From Acidobacteria bacterium 5-1 (GTDB taxonomy: Bacteria; Acidobacteriota; Blastocatellia; Pyrinomonadales; Pyrinomonadaceae): a stretch of 37,930 nt of DNA. Position numbers and translations under genes: made by a program. The notes beneath the pieces are model-generated. The model saw only the letters and a list, made by a program, of their open reading frames with translations, did no database searches and was not told the DNA's origin. Below are positions 8,001 through 15,944 of this stretch, one piece after another. The stretch covers positions 1-37,930 of the forward strand of contig MWZA01000190.1 in the NCBI GenBank assembly GCA_002050455.1, given 5' to 3'. Each line of letters begins with the position of its first letter. Within the stretch, counting starts at the first letter, position 1.

Positions 8001-8308
8001 TTTTCCGAGCGCAGACGGCGCAACTTTTGTTGCAGCGGCGAATCGGCTTGACGTGCGGCGAGTCCGTTCACCTCGCGCAGACGACGCAAAATTTCGGCAT
8101 CGAGTTCATCCCGGTGGTCGTAGTAATAAGCAAGCGCGGCGTGAATTTGCGCCATCGAGAGATGCGGATATTGAAAATGCAGTTCTTCGGGACTTGAGCC
8201 GTGCGCGAGTTTGTCGAGCGCGATTTCGATAACCTTAATGCGCGTGTCGGCAATCCAAGCGACGTGGTTTTCGTCAATCTCAATGTAACTTTCAATAACT
8301 GCCGTCAT
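7997..8308 (-). CDS. DUF433 protein, probable antitoxin
   Basis: 103-residue protein with a clear DUF433 domain: YIEIDENHVAWIADTRIKV, then ALDKLAHGSSPEELHFQYPHLS and a helix for DNA binding (MAQIHAALAYYYDHRDEL). DUF433 proteins have a winged-helix-like fold and accompany DUF5615 or PIN proteins. Its stop region overlaps the downstream DUF5615 start by 4 bases, so the two are almost certainly co-translated. Confidence 0.83.
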   Translation of the reverse strand: MTAVIESYIEIDENHVAWIADTRIKVIEIALDKLAHGSSPEELHFQYPHLSMAQIHAALAYYYDHRDELDAEILRRLREVNGLAARQADSPLQQKLRRLRSEK

Positions 8309-8442
8309 ATTTTCTTATTCCTCAGTAGTTGAATATTAACTTTTCTTGGGATGATTCACAAATTATTTTTCTTTGCAGTCTGATTTCTCGCGCTTTGCAG
8401 TGCTAAAATTTTACTAAGTCCAGAATATCCTGCATCGCAAAC

Positions 8443-8485
8443 TCGCGCTCGACGCAATACAGCAAGGCGTTTCGCTCAATCAATT
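8443..8485. repeat. Direct repeat copy A beside the MazF/RHH module
   Basis: This 43-base stretch matches 9132-9173 in the same orientation at about 38 of 43 positions, with a one-base gap; the last part, GGCGTTTCGCTCAATCAATT, is identical in both. Copy A overlaps the last codons of the MazF-like toxin gene. Read on the minus strand in another frame it gives a peptide-like string [20 protein letters not shown], so it could also be a fragment of an old gene. Confidence 0.65.
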
Positions 8486-8802
8486 TCAAGTGCGGCTTTC
8501 AAGGCTTGATTTAATTCTTGAATCTTTTGCGGCGAGAGCGAGCCGATAAAATCGGTTAAGTCGGATTTTGCCACACTCACTAACTCATCACAGCGAATGC
8601 TGCTGTCGTGCTTTAAGCCTTCATCAACGCCAACTTCGACTTCGGTTTGCAAACCTATGTAATTGCTGTGAACTGGAGCGCAAATAAGCGTCGGAAAAGT
8701 TGTTGCGATTAAATTGTCACGGCTGACGATAATATAAACGCGAAATCTTTTCGGGTCGCGCTTTGAAGGTTTTGCAAGTCTGTAAAGTTCGCCGCGTTTC
8801 AC
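8476..8802 (-). CDS. MazF/PemK-family toxin (second module)
   Basis: 108-residue protein starting [20 protein letters not shown], the standard MazF opening (G-E-x-Y), followed by [20 protein letters not shown] and the D-S-S-I-R-C-D-E segment, where the R and D-E residues match the conserved second MazF motif (xxxLRCDE). A sequence-specific endoribonuclease is expected. It overlaps the upstream ribbon-helix-helix antitoxin by 4 bases. The last bases of the gene lie in a direct repeat that recurs upstream of the antitoxin. Confidence 0.87.
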   Translation of the reverse strand: MKRGELYRLAKPSKRDPKRFRVYIIVSRDNLIATTFPTLICAPVHSNYIGLQTEVEVGVDEGLKHDSSIRCDELVSVAKSDLTDFIGSLSPQKIQELNQALKAALEID

Positions 8803-9044
8803 AATTCAACCTGATATTCCAAATTTTCCAGAATCTCTTCACAATATTCGTCGGCATAGCGGTTAATAAGTTTAATTTCTTCCTCGCGCGTCAATTTTCG
8901 CTTTTGCGGTTTCTGATTCAGCTTCGGCAGATATTCCTGCAAAGCTATTTCAAAGACTTCCGAACGATTACGAAAATCTTTTGCCGCGCGGTCAACCTGT
9001 TCGAGCAAATCGGCTTCGATGGTGATTGTTGTTTCGACTTTCAT
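8799..9044 (-). CDS. Ribbon-helix-helix antitoxin
   Basis: 81-residue protein. An upstream in-frame start at 9167 exists, but the ATG at 9044 is preferred because the family homology begins there ([20 protein letters not shown]) and the earlier part falls in a direct repeat. Residues 3-45 form the ribbon-helix-helix DNA-binding fold (beta strand, then two helices with [16 protein letters not shown]). The acidic C-terminal tail would bind the toxin. A 4-base overlap with the MazF-like gene indicates an operon; the protein probably autorepresses it. Confidence 0.83.
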   Translation of the reverse strand: MKVETTITIEADLLEQVDRAAKDFRNRSEVFEIALQEYLPKLNQKPQKRKLTREEEIKLINRYADEYCEEILENLEYQVEL

Positions 9045-9131
9045 AATTTTAAGATAACGCTTCGATTTCTGGCAGTCAAAATTTTTGCGTTTGATGTTGT
9101 TTGCGAATACCCGAATATATGCACCGCCAAT

Positions 9132-9173
9132 TCGTGCTTGAAGCAATGCAGCAGGCGTTTCGCTCAATCAATT
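9132..9173. repeat. Direct repeat copy B upstream of the MazF/RHH module
   Basis: Partner of 8443-8485. The two copies bracket the RHH/MazF module almost exactly, as expected for a duplication produced when the module was gained, or for two fragments of one older sequence. Confidence 0.6.
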
Positions 9174-9451
9174 GTTGAATTTGAAATTGGAAGCGAAAAG
9201 CTAATACTTTAAATTGAGCCGAAGGTTTGGTCTTAGTTTAGCAATTACTGAAAGTATTTACTTTAAAAACTTGGAAAAATTGTTGAACTAAGTGAATTGT
9301 TTGTTTTTAGCCACTAATTTTTGAAAAGCTCAGTTACTATAAATAAAGGAACTCTGGTTTTATTTTAAAGGATACAATTCTTTTTCAGTCAAAGCCCGTT
9401 TGTTGGGTCAAGGATGTGCAACTTATAGCCTTGAGAGTAGGTGAAACATCT
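9174..9451. other. AT-rich non-coding stretch
   Basis: The gene-free stretch here runs from 9045 to 9451. Apart from the direct repeat at 9132-9173, I find no convincing open frame, RNA gene, promoter or hairpin terminator in it. Confidence 0.4.
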
Positions 9452-10999
9452 TTAGTAATTCTCGCAAGAAATTTTTGACGACGCGACCCAATAAACACCC
9501 GTTTCGTCAACTAAAACTTTTTCCCATTGAAAACCTAATCTTGAAGGAACGCTTTCACCTTCGAAATCAATTTCTATACCGCTTGAGACGCTTCCGACAA
9601 TTGTTGTATCGTCACTGTCGCAATCTTTTACATCACAATTTTTCCGTATATTTACAGTGCCGCTATTACTTGTTAAGTAGCAATGATGATTTTTTTCTGA
9701 GAACGTATTCGTCATAGTTGAATCTATTGTATTAGTTGCCGAATTCATCATTGTATTTGAATTCATCTTTACATTTGTTGCTGAATTCATCAGATTTGTT
9801 GAAGTCAAATTTTGAGCCTTTCGATTTGTTGGTTTTTGATTTAAAGGCATAATATTTGACGGAATTGTATTTGCGGACTTTGAAACCTGAAAATTTTTGT
9901 TCATTGTTTTATCGCTTAACGAACTAAATATGTAAAGCCCACATAAGCCAATAACAAGCAAGCTAACTGTTGAAACTAAATTGTTTAACCATTTTTTCTG
10001 ATTTGCTGTTTTTAAACTTTTAGCTGTAATTGGTCTAACGACCGTTTCGACATCATTAATATTAGATTGAGGGGAAACATTTTCTATGCCATTAAGATTA
10101 GGCTGAGGATTGGCAACTTGATTTTCCACAAAGTTTGGTGTGAGTTTCGGTTTTATAACAGTTTCTGTTTCAGGCGATGTTTTCAATAAAATCTCTTCAC
10201 CGCTTAAAACTCGTTTCAAATCCTCACGCATTTCACCTGCCGTTTTGTAACGATTTTCGGGCTGTTTCGACAACGTTTTGGCAATTACGTTTTTCAAACT
10301 TTGCGGAATCGAATCGGGCAAAGGCGCGAATTCGCGCATCATTATCGCGGCAATCAGCGCGGACGGCTCTTTCTGCGGAAACGGCAAACTTCCGGTCAAA
10401 AATTGATACAAATTTACGCCGACCGACCAAACATCGGTTTGCACGCTCCGCTTGCCGTCGAAACCTTCGGCCGGCATATAGGCGAAAGTTCCCGAAATAT
10501 TGCTGCTCTGGCTCGAAGCGGTGGTTCGCAAAGCGCGTGAAATGCCGAAGTCCGCCAGACGCGGTGTTTCGCCTTGCAGCAGAATGTTCGCCGGTTTCAA
10601 ATCGCGGTGAATGATGTTTCGGGAATGCAGAAATTCTAAGCCGTCGAGAATTTTCATCGTCGTCTCAACCGCTTTTTCAACCGACATTTTGCCGTGTTTC
10701 TTTAACCATTCGTCCAAAGAGCCGTCGGGCGCGTATTCGCTGACGATGACGATTTGCCCCTCGTATTCGTCGGCATCAATAATCGGCAAAATGTTCGGAT
10801 GCCCGCTCGCCTGTTCCCAAAGCTGCGCTTCCTGTTTGATTGTTTCGTGGTCAATCTGCTCGTCGTGCGGCAGATTGACGGCAACTTTTGTCGTGACGAA
10901 TTTAGCGCGTCGTTCGGCTAACCAGACTTCGCCGAAACCGCCGCGTCCGAGTTTTCTGATAAGCGTGTAAGAACCGATTTGTTGATTTTCGTGAAACAT
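9452..10999 (-). CDS. Ser/Thr protein kinase-like protein with a C-terminal SH3-like region
   Basis: 515 residues. The kinase domain spans about residues 11-270: glycine loop GRGGFGEVW (18-26), catalytic loop HRDLKPANI (131-139), DFG at 150-152, and an APE-equivalent MPAEGF (175-180). A linker follows, then one membrane span near residues 340-360, an Asn/Thr/Met-rich linker, and a Cys-containing SH3-like domain (about 440-515) containing NSGTVNIRKNCDVKDCDSDD. The layout is that of bacterial Hanks-type receptor kinases. The residue at the expected beta-3 lysine is Asn (KVAVNLP, N42, codon AAT at 10874-10876), so activity is doubtful unless another Lys such as K38 substitutes. Transcribed alone. 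Confidence 0.88.
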   Translation of the reverse strand: MFHENQQIGSYTLIRKLGRGGFGEVWLAERRAKFVTTKVAVNLPHDEQIDHETIKQEAQLWEQASGHPNILPIIDADEYEGQIVIVSEYAPDGSLDEWLKKHGKMSVEKAVETTMKILDGLEFLHSRNIIHRDLKPANILLQGETPRLADFGISRALRTTASSQSSNISGTFAYMPAEGFDGKRSVQTDVWSVGVNLYQFLTGSLPFPQKEPSALIAAIMMREFAPLPDSIPQSLKNVIAKTLSKQPENRYKTAGEMREDLKRVLSGEEILLKTSPETETVIKPKLTPNFVENQVANPQPNLNGIENVSPQSNINDVETVVRPITAKSLKTANQKKWLNNLVSTVSLLVIGLCGLYIFSSLSDKTMNKNFQVSKSANTIPSNIMPLNQKPTNRKAQNLTSTNLMNSATNVKMNSNTMMNSATNTIDSTMTNTFSEKNHHCYLTSNSGTVNIRKNCDVKDCDSDDTTIVGSVSSGIEIDFEGESVPSRLGFQWEKVLVDETGVYWVASSKISCENY

Positions 11000-11075
11000 T
11001 AAATTTATCTTTTAGATTCGCTGCATTATAGACAAGTTCTGCAAACTAATCAAAGTTTTATTCGCATTATGGTTT

Positions 11076-11095
11076 TGGTATAATCACGTTGGAGG
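11076..11095 (+). promoter_or_regulatory. Extended -10 promoter with the Shine-Dalgarno sequence at the transcript start
   Basis: TGGTATAAT at 11076-11084 is a perfect extended -10 element; no strong -35 is visible. GGAGG at 11091-11095 is 8 bases before the ATG at 11104. Transcription from this -10 would begin around 11091, so the mRNA leader would be only about 13 bases and start with the Shine-Dalgarno sequence. Confidence 0.6.
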
Positions 11096-11103
11096 TAAAA
11101 GTT

Positions 11104-11298
11104 ATGTCGAAGAAAAAAGGAACAATCGAAAACTCAAACGGAAACGGCTTGCGCGATTATTCGCATCTGCCGCGTGCCAAAGATTTCAAAAAGCCCAAGA
11201 AACTTACCGCATTGCAAAAGGAATTGAAAAAAGCAACGCACGAAGCGTTAAAGGCGTTAGAAGAAGAAGAGAAAAAATATGGAATATCCGTTGCTTGA
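11104..11298 (+). CDS. Putative antitoxin of the PIN-domain module
   Basis: 64-residue highly charged protein beginning MSKKKGTIENSNGNG and ending in a Lys/Glu-rich helix (LQKELKKATHEALKALEEEE). The ATG at 11104 is preferred over an upstream in-frame TTG (11089), because GGAGG at 11091-11095 is well placed for it and would lie inside the longer frame. It overlaps the PIN toxin gene by 20 bases. I do not recognise the family; antitoxin function is inferred from position and overlap. Confidence 0.65.
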   Translation: MSKKKGTIENSNGNGLRDYSHLPRAKDFKKPKKLTALQKELKKATHEALKALEEEEKKYGISVA

Positions 11299-11698
11299 TA
11301 CGTCCGTTTTTTCGACTTACAAAAAACAAATTGACGAAAATTTTGATTCGTTTCATTTTTCGATTGTCGTTTTCTATGAATTGATGGCTTCGATGATTGA
11401 TAAATCAACCTTGCAAAAATACGAATATTGGCTGAAAATTTTAGACAAAGCCGACAAATTATTGATTCCAACGAGAACCGATTGGATAATCGCCGCGAAA
11501 GCCGTCAGACGCTTGCGGTATTTGAGTTTGATTGACAAAAATCTCTCGCCGACTGCTTTGCAAAACGACGCTCTGATTGCCCGCAGTTCGTTTATGCACA
11601 AATGTTTTATTGTTACCGATAACATCCGCGATTACGAACTTTTACAAAAAGTAATGCCGAAACTCGAAGTAATTCCCGCCGGAGAATTTTTCAGTTAA
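11279..11698 (+). CDS. PIN-domain toxin (VapC-like ribonuclease)
   Basis: 139-residue protein starting MEYPLLDTSVFSTY, where LLDTS carries the first catalytic Asp (D7). A second acidic position lies in FYELMAS, and the C-terminal part has LQNDALIARSSFMHKCFIVTDNIRDYELL, with the D-x-x-I-A and T-x-N-x-x-D-Y/F patterns of PIN nucleases. Substrate unknown. It overlaps the small upstream gene by 20 bases, as in many toxin-antitoxin pairs. Confidence 0.82.
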   Translation: MEYPLLDTSVFSTYKKQIDENFDSFHFSIVVFYELMASMIDKSTLQKYEYWLKILDKADKLLIPTRTDWIIAAKAVRRLRYLSLIDKNLSPTALQNDALIARSSFMHKCFIVTDNIRDYELLQKVMPKLEVIPAGEFFS

Positions 11699-11709
11699 TC
11701 TTCTAAATT

Positions 11710-12429
11710 TTATCCGTTCAAAGCATAACGCTGAATAGTGAAAAGCTGCCCAACGCCTTTTTCGGCGAGTTCGAGCATTGCGTTCATTTGTTCGCGGTTA
11801 AACGGCGCGCGTTCCGCCGTGCCTTGAATTTCGATAAACTTTCCCGCGCCCGTGCAGACGATGTTCATATCAACTTCGGCATTTGAATCTTCTTCATAAC
11901 ACAAATCAAGAATCGGCATGTTTTCAATCATTCCGACGCTGACCGCCGCGACTTCGCTGATTATCGGGTTTTTCTTTAATTTGCCTCGCTGAAGCAGATT
12001 TTTCACCGCCAGAGCCAACGCGACGCACGCGCCCGTAATCGAAGCGCAGCGTGTTCCGCCGTCGGCTTGCAGAACATCGCAGTCAATAAAAATCTGCCGT
12101 TCGCCCAAAAGTCTTGTGTCAACGACGGTGCGAAGACTACGCCCAATTAAACGCTGAATTTCCTGCGTTCTGCCCGAAGGTCGCAAAGTTTCTCGATTCG
12201 TGCGCGTGTGCGTCGCCCGCGGCAGCATCGCGTATTCCGCCGTTACCCAACCCACGCCTTTGTTACGCAAAAACGGCGGAACTCTCTCTTCAACCGTCGC
12301 CGTGCAGATAACTTTTGTGTTGCCGACTTCAATCAAAGCCGAGCCTTCGGCATATGGCGCAAAGTTCGGCGTAATGCGTGTCGGGCGTAATTGGTCGTAT
12401 GTTCGGTTGTCTGTTCGTGTGTAATCCAT
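11710..12429 (-). CDS. rph: Ribonuclease PH
   Basis: Phosphorolytic 3'-to-5' exoribonuclease that trims tRNA 3' ends. I place the start at the ATG 12429 (239 residues, the normal length); the extra upstream frame to 12480 lies in a palindromic repeat. Family segments are clear: [20 protein letters not shown] near the start, [14 protein letters not shown], and [15 protein letters not shown]. The phosphate-site region [20 protein letters not shown] and the end region [11 protein letters not shown] are also present. It is followed downstream (minus strand) by nothing closely spaced and preceded by murI. Confidence 0.95.
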   Translation of the reverse strand: MDYTRTDNRTYDQLRPTRITPNFAPYAEGSALIEVGNTKVICTATVEERVPPFLRNKGVGWVTAEYAMLPRATHTRTNRETLRPSGRTQEIQRLIGRSLRTVVDTRLLGERQIFIDCDVLQADGGTRCASITGACVALALAVKNLLQRGKLKKNPIISEVAAVSVGMIENMPILDLCYEEDSNAEVDMNIVCTGAGKFIEIQGTAERAPFNREQMNAMLELAEKGVGQLFTIQRYALNG

Positions 12430-12442
12430 TATTAAATCATTT

Positions 12443-12518
12443 AACCACAGATTTACACGGATTAACTCAGATTTATTCAATTGATTTTATCCGCGCTTAT
12501 CTGTGTAAATCTGTGGTT
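12443..12518. repeat. Palindrome between murI and rph
   Basis: Arms 12443-12462 and 12499-12518 are reverse complements with one mismatch in 20. The left half is a tandem of CACAGATTTA, CACGGATTAA, CTCAGATTTA. It has the same design as the repeats at 2148, 4471, 16225 and 18565, but a different sequence. Confidence 0.85.
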
Positions 12519-12538
12519 TTAAAATTTCTTAAATTCTG

Positions 12539-13441
12539 TTAATTTTTCAATTCGTCAAAACCGAAAACTTCGATTGCTTCGAGTTTCGCGGGTTTTACGC
12601 CCAAAAATCTTTCGGCGACGCGGGCGAATCTTTCAGCCGCGTCCGTTACGTAAAAATGGTCTAAATCGTCGCCTAAACGGCGTTCGCCTTTAACTTTCTG
12701 CGGATTTGCCAAGTCTTTTTCGTTTAGTAATTTATTGACTTCTTCGGCGGTCGCTTGACCGGAATCAATGAGTGTAACATTTTCGCCGACGGTTTGTTGA
12801 ATTACGCCGCGCAGAATCGGGTAATGCGTGCAGCCCAAAACAAGTGCGTCAACTTTTGCATCAACAATTTTTTGCAGATATTTTTTGGCGATTGAATAAG
12901 TTTCCGGCTCTTGTGTCCAATTTTCTTCAGCCAAAGACACAAACAAAGGACAAGGCGTTTCGATAATCTCCGCCTTTTCCGAAACTTTTCTTATCGCTTC
13001 CGAATACGCTCGGCTTTGAACGGTGGCTTCCGTTGCGATTACGCCGATTTTGGGAATTCCTTTTTCTTTAGTAATTTTGACAGCTTCTCTCGCACCGGGT
13101 CCGATTACGCCGACAATGTCAACATCAATTTTTTCGCGGATTTTCGGTAAGGCAAGCGCGGAAGCCGTATTGCAGGCGACAACGAGAAGTTTGATGCCGC
13201 GTAGAGCAAGAAACTGTGAATTTTCAATCGCGTAGCGTTCAACCGTCGCCAGCGATTTCGTCCCGTAAGGAACACGCGCCGTATCGCCGAGATAAATAAA
13301 ATGTTCATTCGGCAGACGATTATGCAGCGCGCGATAAACGGTCAAACCGCCAACGCCGCTGTCAAAAATTCCGATCGGCAAATTTTGAATTTTGAATTTT
13401 AGATCTTGGATTGCTTTAGATTGCTCTGAAATTTTATTCAT
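12539..13441 (-). CDS. murI: Glutamate racemase
   Basis: Cytoplasmic enzyme that makes D-glutamate for peptidoglycan. The catalytic Cys residues lie in VVACNTASAL and LVLGCTHYPIL, and the substrate loop in GIFDSGVGGLTVYRAL. Conserved YLGDTARVPYGTKS and SGQATAEEV are present. The ATG at 13441 gives about 300 residues; a TTG one codon upstream (13444) is also possible. Residues before LPIGIFDSG (SKAIQDLKFKIQN) are encoded by a dispersed AATCTAAAATTC-type repeat, so a TTG at 13381 (giving PIGIFDSG directly) could be the ancestral start. Confidence 0.93.
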   Translation of the reverse strand: MNKISEQSKAIQDLKFKIQNLPIGIFDSGVGGLTVYRALHNRLPNEHFIYLGDTARVPYGTKSLATVERYAIENSQFLALRGIKLLVVACNTASALALPKIREKIDVDIVGVIGPGAREAVKITKEKGIPKIGVIATEATVQSRAYSEAIRKVSEKAEIIETPCPLFVSLAEENWTQEPETYSIAKKYLQKIVDAKVDALVLGCTHYPILRGVIQQTVGENVTLIDSGQATAEEVNKLLNEKDLANPQKVKGERRLGDDLDHFYVTDAAERFARVAERFLGVKPAKLEAIEVFGFDELKN

Positions 13442-13517
13442 CAAAAATGAAAAGGATAAATTTGAATTTTTGGAAAGTCAAAAATCCAAAATCGCAAATC
13501 TAAAATCCAAAATTGAA
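13381..13517. repeat. Imperfect palindrome of AAATCCAAAAT-type units at the murI start
   Basis: The left part (13381-13412) contains AATTTTGAATTTTGAATTTT and the right part (13483-13517) has AAATCCAAAAT units. The two halves are approximate reverse complements. The left half encodes the N-terminal extension of MurI; the right half ends next to the tmRNA 3' end. Similar strings occur near 22640. Confidence 0.6.
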
Positions 13518-13518
13518 T

Positions 13519-13891
13519 TGGTGGAGGCGGCGGGAATCGAACCCGCATCCAAAGGTTGCGACCTAAAGAATCTACACGCTTAGTCGAGTTCTCTTCTGGG
13601 TTTCGCGTTTGATAAGCAAGTGAACCGACAAGACCTTATCAAAAGCTAGTCTGACTAACATTTCGCTCACATTTGCAGACGGAAAATGCAAGCTAGCTTG
13701 AACTGGGTTATGCTTCATTCACGCGCTTCCAGCTGACTTGTGATGAAACACTTGTGGCTAGAATAAACTAGGCAGCAAGAGCTAATTCTTGATTAGCATT
13801 TGTGTTTTGCTTGGTGTTTTAACGAGCTAACAAGCAAGCCCGACGTGCATCCAAAGATCTATACAAGCCCCTGTCGAAGCCTGTCGCCCCC
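13519..13891 (-). ncRNA. ssrA: Transfer-messenger RNA (tmRNA)
   Basis: About 373 nt, read on the minus strand. The 5' end GGGGGCGACAGG (from 13891) pairs with the 3' end CGCCTCC-A-CCA (CCA encoded, ending at 13519) to form a seven-pair acceptor stem with one G-U. A T-arm (GGGTTCGATTCCCGC) precedes the 3' end. The 5' part contains the conserved GGCTTCGACAGG segment. The tag frame ends ...NTNANQELALAA and stops at TAG 13768-13770. It is preceded by CAA (13807-13809); the exact resume codon is uncertain. tmRNA with SmpB rescues stalled ribosomes and tags the peptide for proteolysis. Confidence 0.95.
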
Positions 13892-13973
13892 AATTTGAGA
13901 AGGTCTTTTATAATACAGTTTTTAGATGAAAAGTTAAACCGTCGGGTTGGTTTTGCAAAAATTCTTCACCGAA

Positions 13974-14795
13974 TTATCGGCTGAAAGTATCGCATTGCCG
14001 CATATCGCCGCTGTGAAAACCGCGCATAAACCAAGCCATTCTTTGCTCTGATGAGCCGTGCGTAAATGAATCAGGCACGACGTAGCCTTGCGAGCGTTTT
14101 TGAATCGCGTCGTCGCCGACCGCTTCTGCCGCCCGAATCGCTTCTTCAACGTCGCCGACTTCCAATATACCTTTCTTCTGCACATAATTTCCCCAGATGC
14201 CGGCGTAGCAATCGGCTTGCAGTTCGAGTTTAATAGAGTATTCGTTGGATCTTCCGCCGTCCATTTTTCCCAAAAGATTCTGGACGTGATGCCCAATCTC
14301 GTGGGCGATGACATACGCCTGAGCAAAATCGCCGGGCGCACGAAATTCATTTTTCAGTTCGCGGAAAAATCCGAAATCCAAATAAAGCTGCTGATCGCCC
14401 GGACAATAAAACGGTCCGGTTGACGAACCGGCAATGCCGCAGGCAGAACGAACCTGGTCGGTAAAAAGCACGAGTTTCGGCTCTTGATAACGTATTCCCG
14501 CTTGCTGCGGAAGAATTTCGTTCCAAGCGTTTTCAGTGGTTTTTAAAACCGATGCGGCAAACTTTTTGTTTTCATCATCGCTTTGCGGGTTTGCCTGTCT
14601 TTGTGTTTGAGTTGCGGGAGCCGAACCGCCGCCTGTCAGCAAACTCAGCAACATGCTCGGGTCTGCGCCGCACAGCCACAAAACAAGTATTAACAGCAAT
14701 GTCCCGATACCGCCGCCGCCGAGTGCGATTCCTCTGCCCGACATTCCGCGTCTGTCTTCGATATTTGAACTCTGTCCCTGATTTCTCCACTGCAT
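13974..14795 (-). CDS. Neutral zinc metallopeptidase, YpfJ/KPN_02809 family
   Basis: 273 residues. It has an N-terminal cytoplasmic part (MQWRNQGQSSNIEDRRG), one membrane span at about 24-43, a Gln/Pro linker, and a domain with the zinc motif HEIGH at 165-169 (AYVIAHEIGHHVQNLLG). The start GRGIALGGGGIG and the YCPGDQQLYLD segment match this family. It is well separated from the tmRNA 5' end and has a GGGAG-type Shine-Dalgarno sequence before the ATG. Substrate unknown. Confidence 0.9.
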   Translation of the reverse strand: MQWRNQGQSSNIEDRRGMSGRGIALGGGGIGTLLLILVLWLCGADPSMLLSLLTGGGSAPATQTQRQANPQSDDENKKFAASVLKTTENAWNEILPQQAGIRYQEPKLVLFTDQVRSACGIAGSSTGPFYCPGDQQLYLDFGFFRELKNEFRAPGDFAQAYVIAHEIGHHVQNLLGKMDGGRSNEYSIKLELQADCYAGIWGNYVQKKGILEVGDVEEAIRAAEAVGDDAIQKRSQGYVVPDSFTHGSSEQRMAWFMRGFHSGDMRQCDTFSR

Positions 14796-14893
14796 AATTT
14801 TTTCTCCCTAGATTTTCTGTGTTGTTCTTCGCTAAAAATATAAAAAAGTTTAACACTTTGTTTTGGTCGGCGTAAATCTATATTTTAATTAGT

Positions 14894-15772
14894 ATGAATC
14901 TAAGCGAATGGCAACGGGGCGGAAACTATTTTGAATATCAGGATTTACCGATATTTTATCGTTTGAGCAAAAAATCAGACGAAGTTTTGCTTTGTCTACA
15001 CGGTTTCCCGACCTCTTCGCACGATTATCATAAAATTTGGGACGCACTCACTGAAAAGTTTGCCGTTTTAGCTTTTGATATGATTGGTTACGGCTTTTCC
15101 GCCAAACCCGTAAATTTTGATTATGCGACATTTAATCAAGTTGATATTTTGCAAAATTTACTGGAAAGTCTGCAAATCAAAAAAGTTCAGATTCTCGCGC
15201 ACGATTACGGCAACACGATGACGCAGGAACTTCTCTCACGCGCCGAAGAAAAACGGCTAAAATTCTCGATTGAAACAATTTGTTTTATGAATGGCGCACT
15301 TTTTCCCGAAACTCATCGTCCGATTTTGGCGCAAAAGATTTTGATAAGCCCGTTTGGTTTTCTATTCGGCAGGTTGATTAGCGATTCAAAATTCAAACAA
15401 AGTTTAGCTTCAATTTTCGGCAAAAACACGCAGCCGAACGAGAAGGAATTAGATGAATTCTTACAAGTTTTCAAATTTAACAACGGACGAAAAATCGCGC
15501 ACAAACTCATTCGTTATATGACGGAACGCGAAAAATATCGTGAGCGTTGGGTCGGCGCACTGCAAAATATGGAACAGCCCTTTCGCTTTATCAACGGTTT
15601 GGCGGACAGAGTTTCGGGCGCACATCTCGTTAAAAGATTCCGCGAAGTTGTGCCGCATCAAACAGATATTGTCGAACTGGCGGAAATCGGACATTTTCCG
15701 CATTTTGAAGTTCCTGAAATAGTTTTAGAGAAACTTTTTGAATTTCTCGAATCAAATGCCGAAAAACGATAA
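14894..15772 (+). CDS. Alpha/beta hydrolase (haloalkane dehalogenase / MEST-like)
   Basis: 292 residues. Oxyanion region CLHGFPTSSHDY at residues 34-45, nucleophile Asp in AHDYGN (D104), putative acid D238 in GLADRVSG, and catalytic His H267 in EIGHFPHFEVPE. An Asp nucleophile rather than Ser points to the dehalogenase/epoxide-hydrolase branch, and the cap sequence resembles MEST-type hydrolases. The natural substrate is not predictable. It starts 98 bases from the divergent zinc-peptidase start. Confidence 0.85.
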   Translation: MNLSEWQRGGNYFEYQDLPIFYRLSKKSDEVLLCLHGFPTSSHDYHKIWDALTEKFAVLAFDMIGYGFSAKPVNFDYATFNQVDILQNLLESLQIKKVQILAHDYGNTMTQELLSRAEEKRLKFSIETICFMNGALFPETHRPILAQKILISPFGFLFGRLISDSKFKQSLASIFGKNTQPNEKELDEFLQVFKFNNGRKIAHKLIRYMTEREKYRERWVGALQNMEQPFRFINGLADRVSGAHLVKRFREVVPHQTDIVELAEIGHFPHFEVPEIVLEKLFEFLESNAEKR

Positions 15773-15859
15773 TGCCTTATTTTTGGCAGCTTTTACCAGA
15801 TAAGCAGATGTAAAACACGCATTTTCTTAATTTTAGCTAAAAATAATTTCCGCAAAATC

Positions 15860-15889
15860 TTGACATAGACGAACTTACAGCATTATTAT
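15860..15889 (+). promoter_or_regulatory. Sigma-70-type promoter for the HU gene
   Basis: TTGACA at 15860-15865 (perfect -35) and TATTAT at 15884-15889 (5/6 of -10) with an 18-base spacer. The ATG of the HU gene follows at 15945, preceded by AGAGGA about 8 bases upstream. Confidence 0.7.
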
Positions 15890-15944
15890 TCAGTTAAAGC
15901 CCAAAAGAGTTTTTTCTTCCAATATTTTCAAAGAGGATAAAATT

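Noticed and set aside
12429-12480. Longer rph start
   Set aside because: The extra codons are part of a palindromic repeat and the normal family length fits the ATG at 12429.
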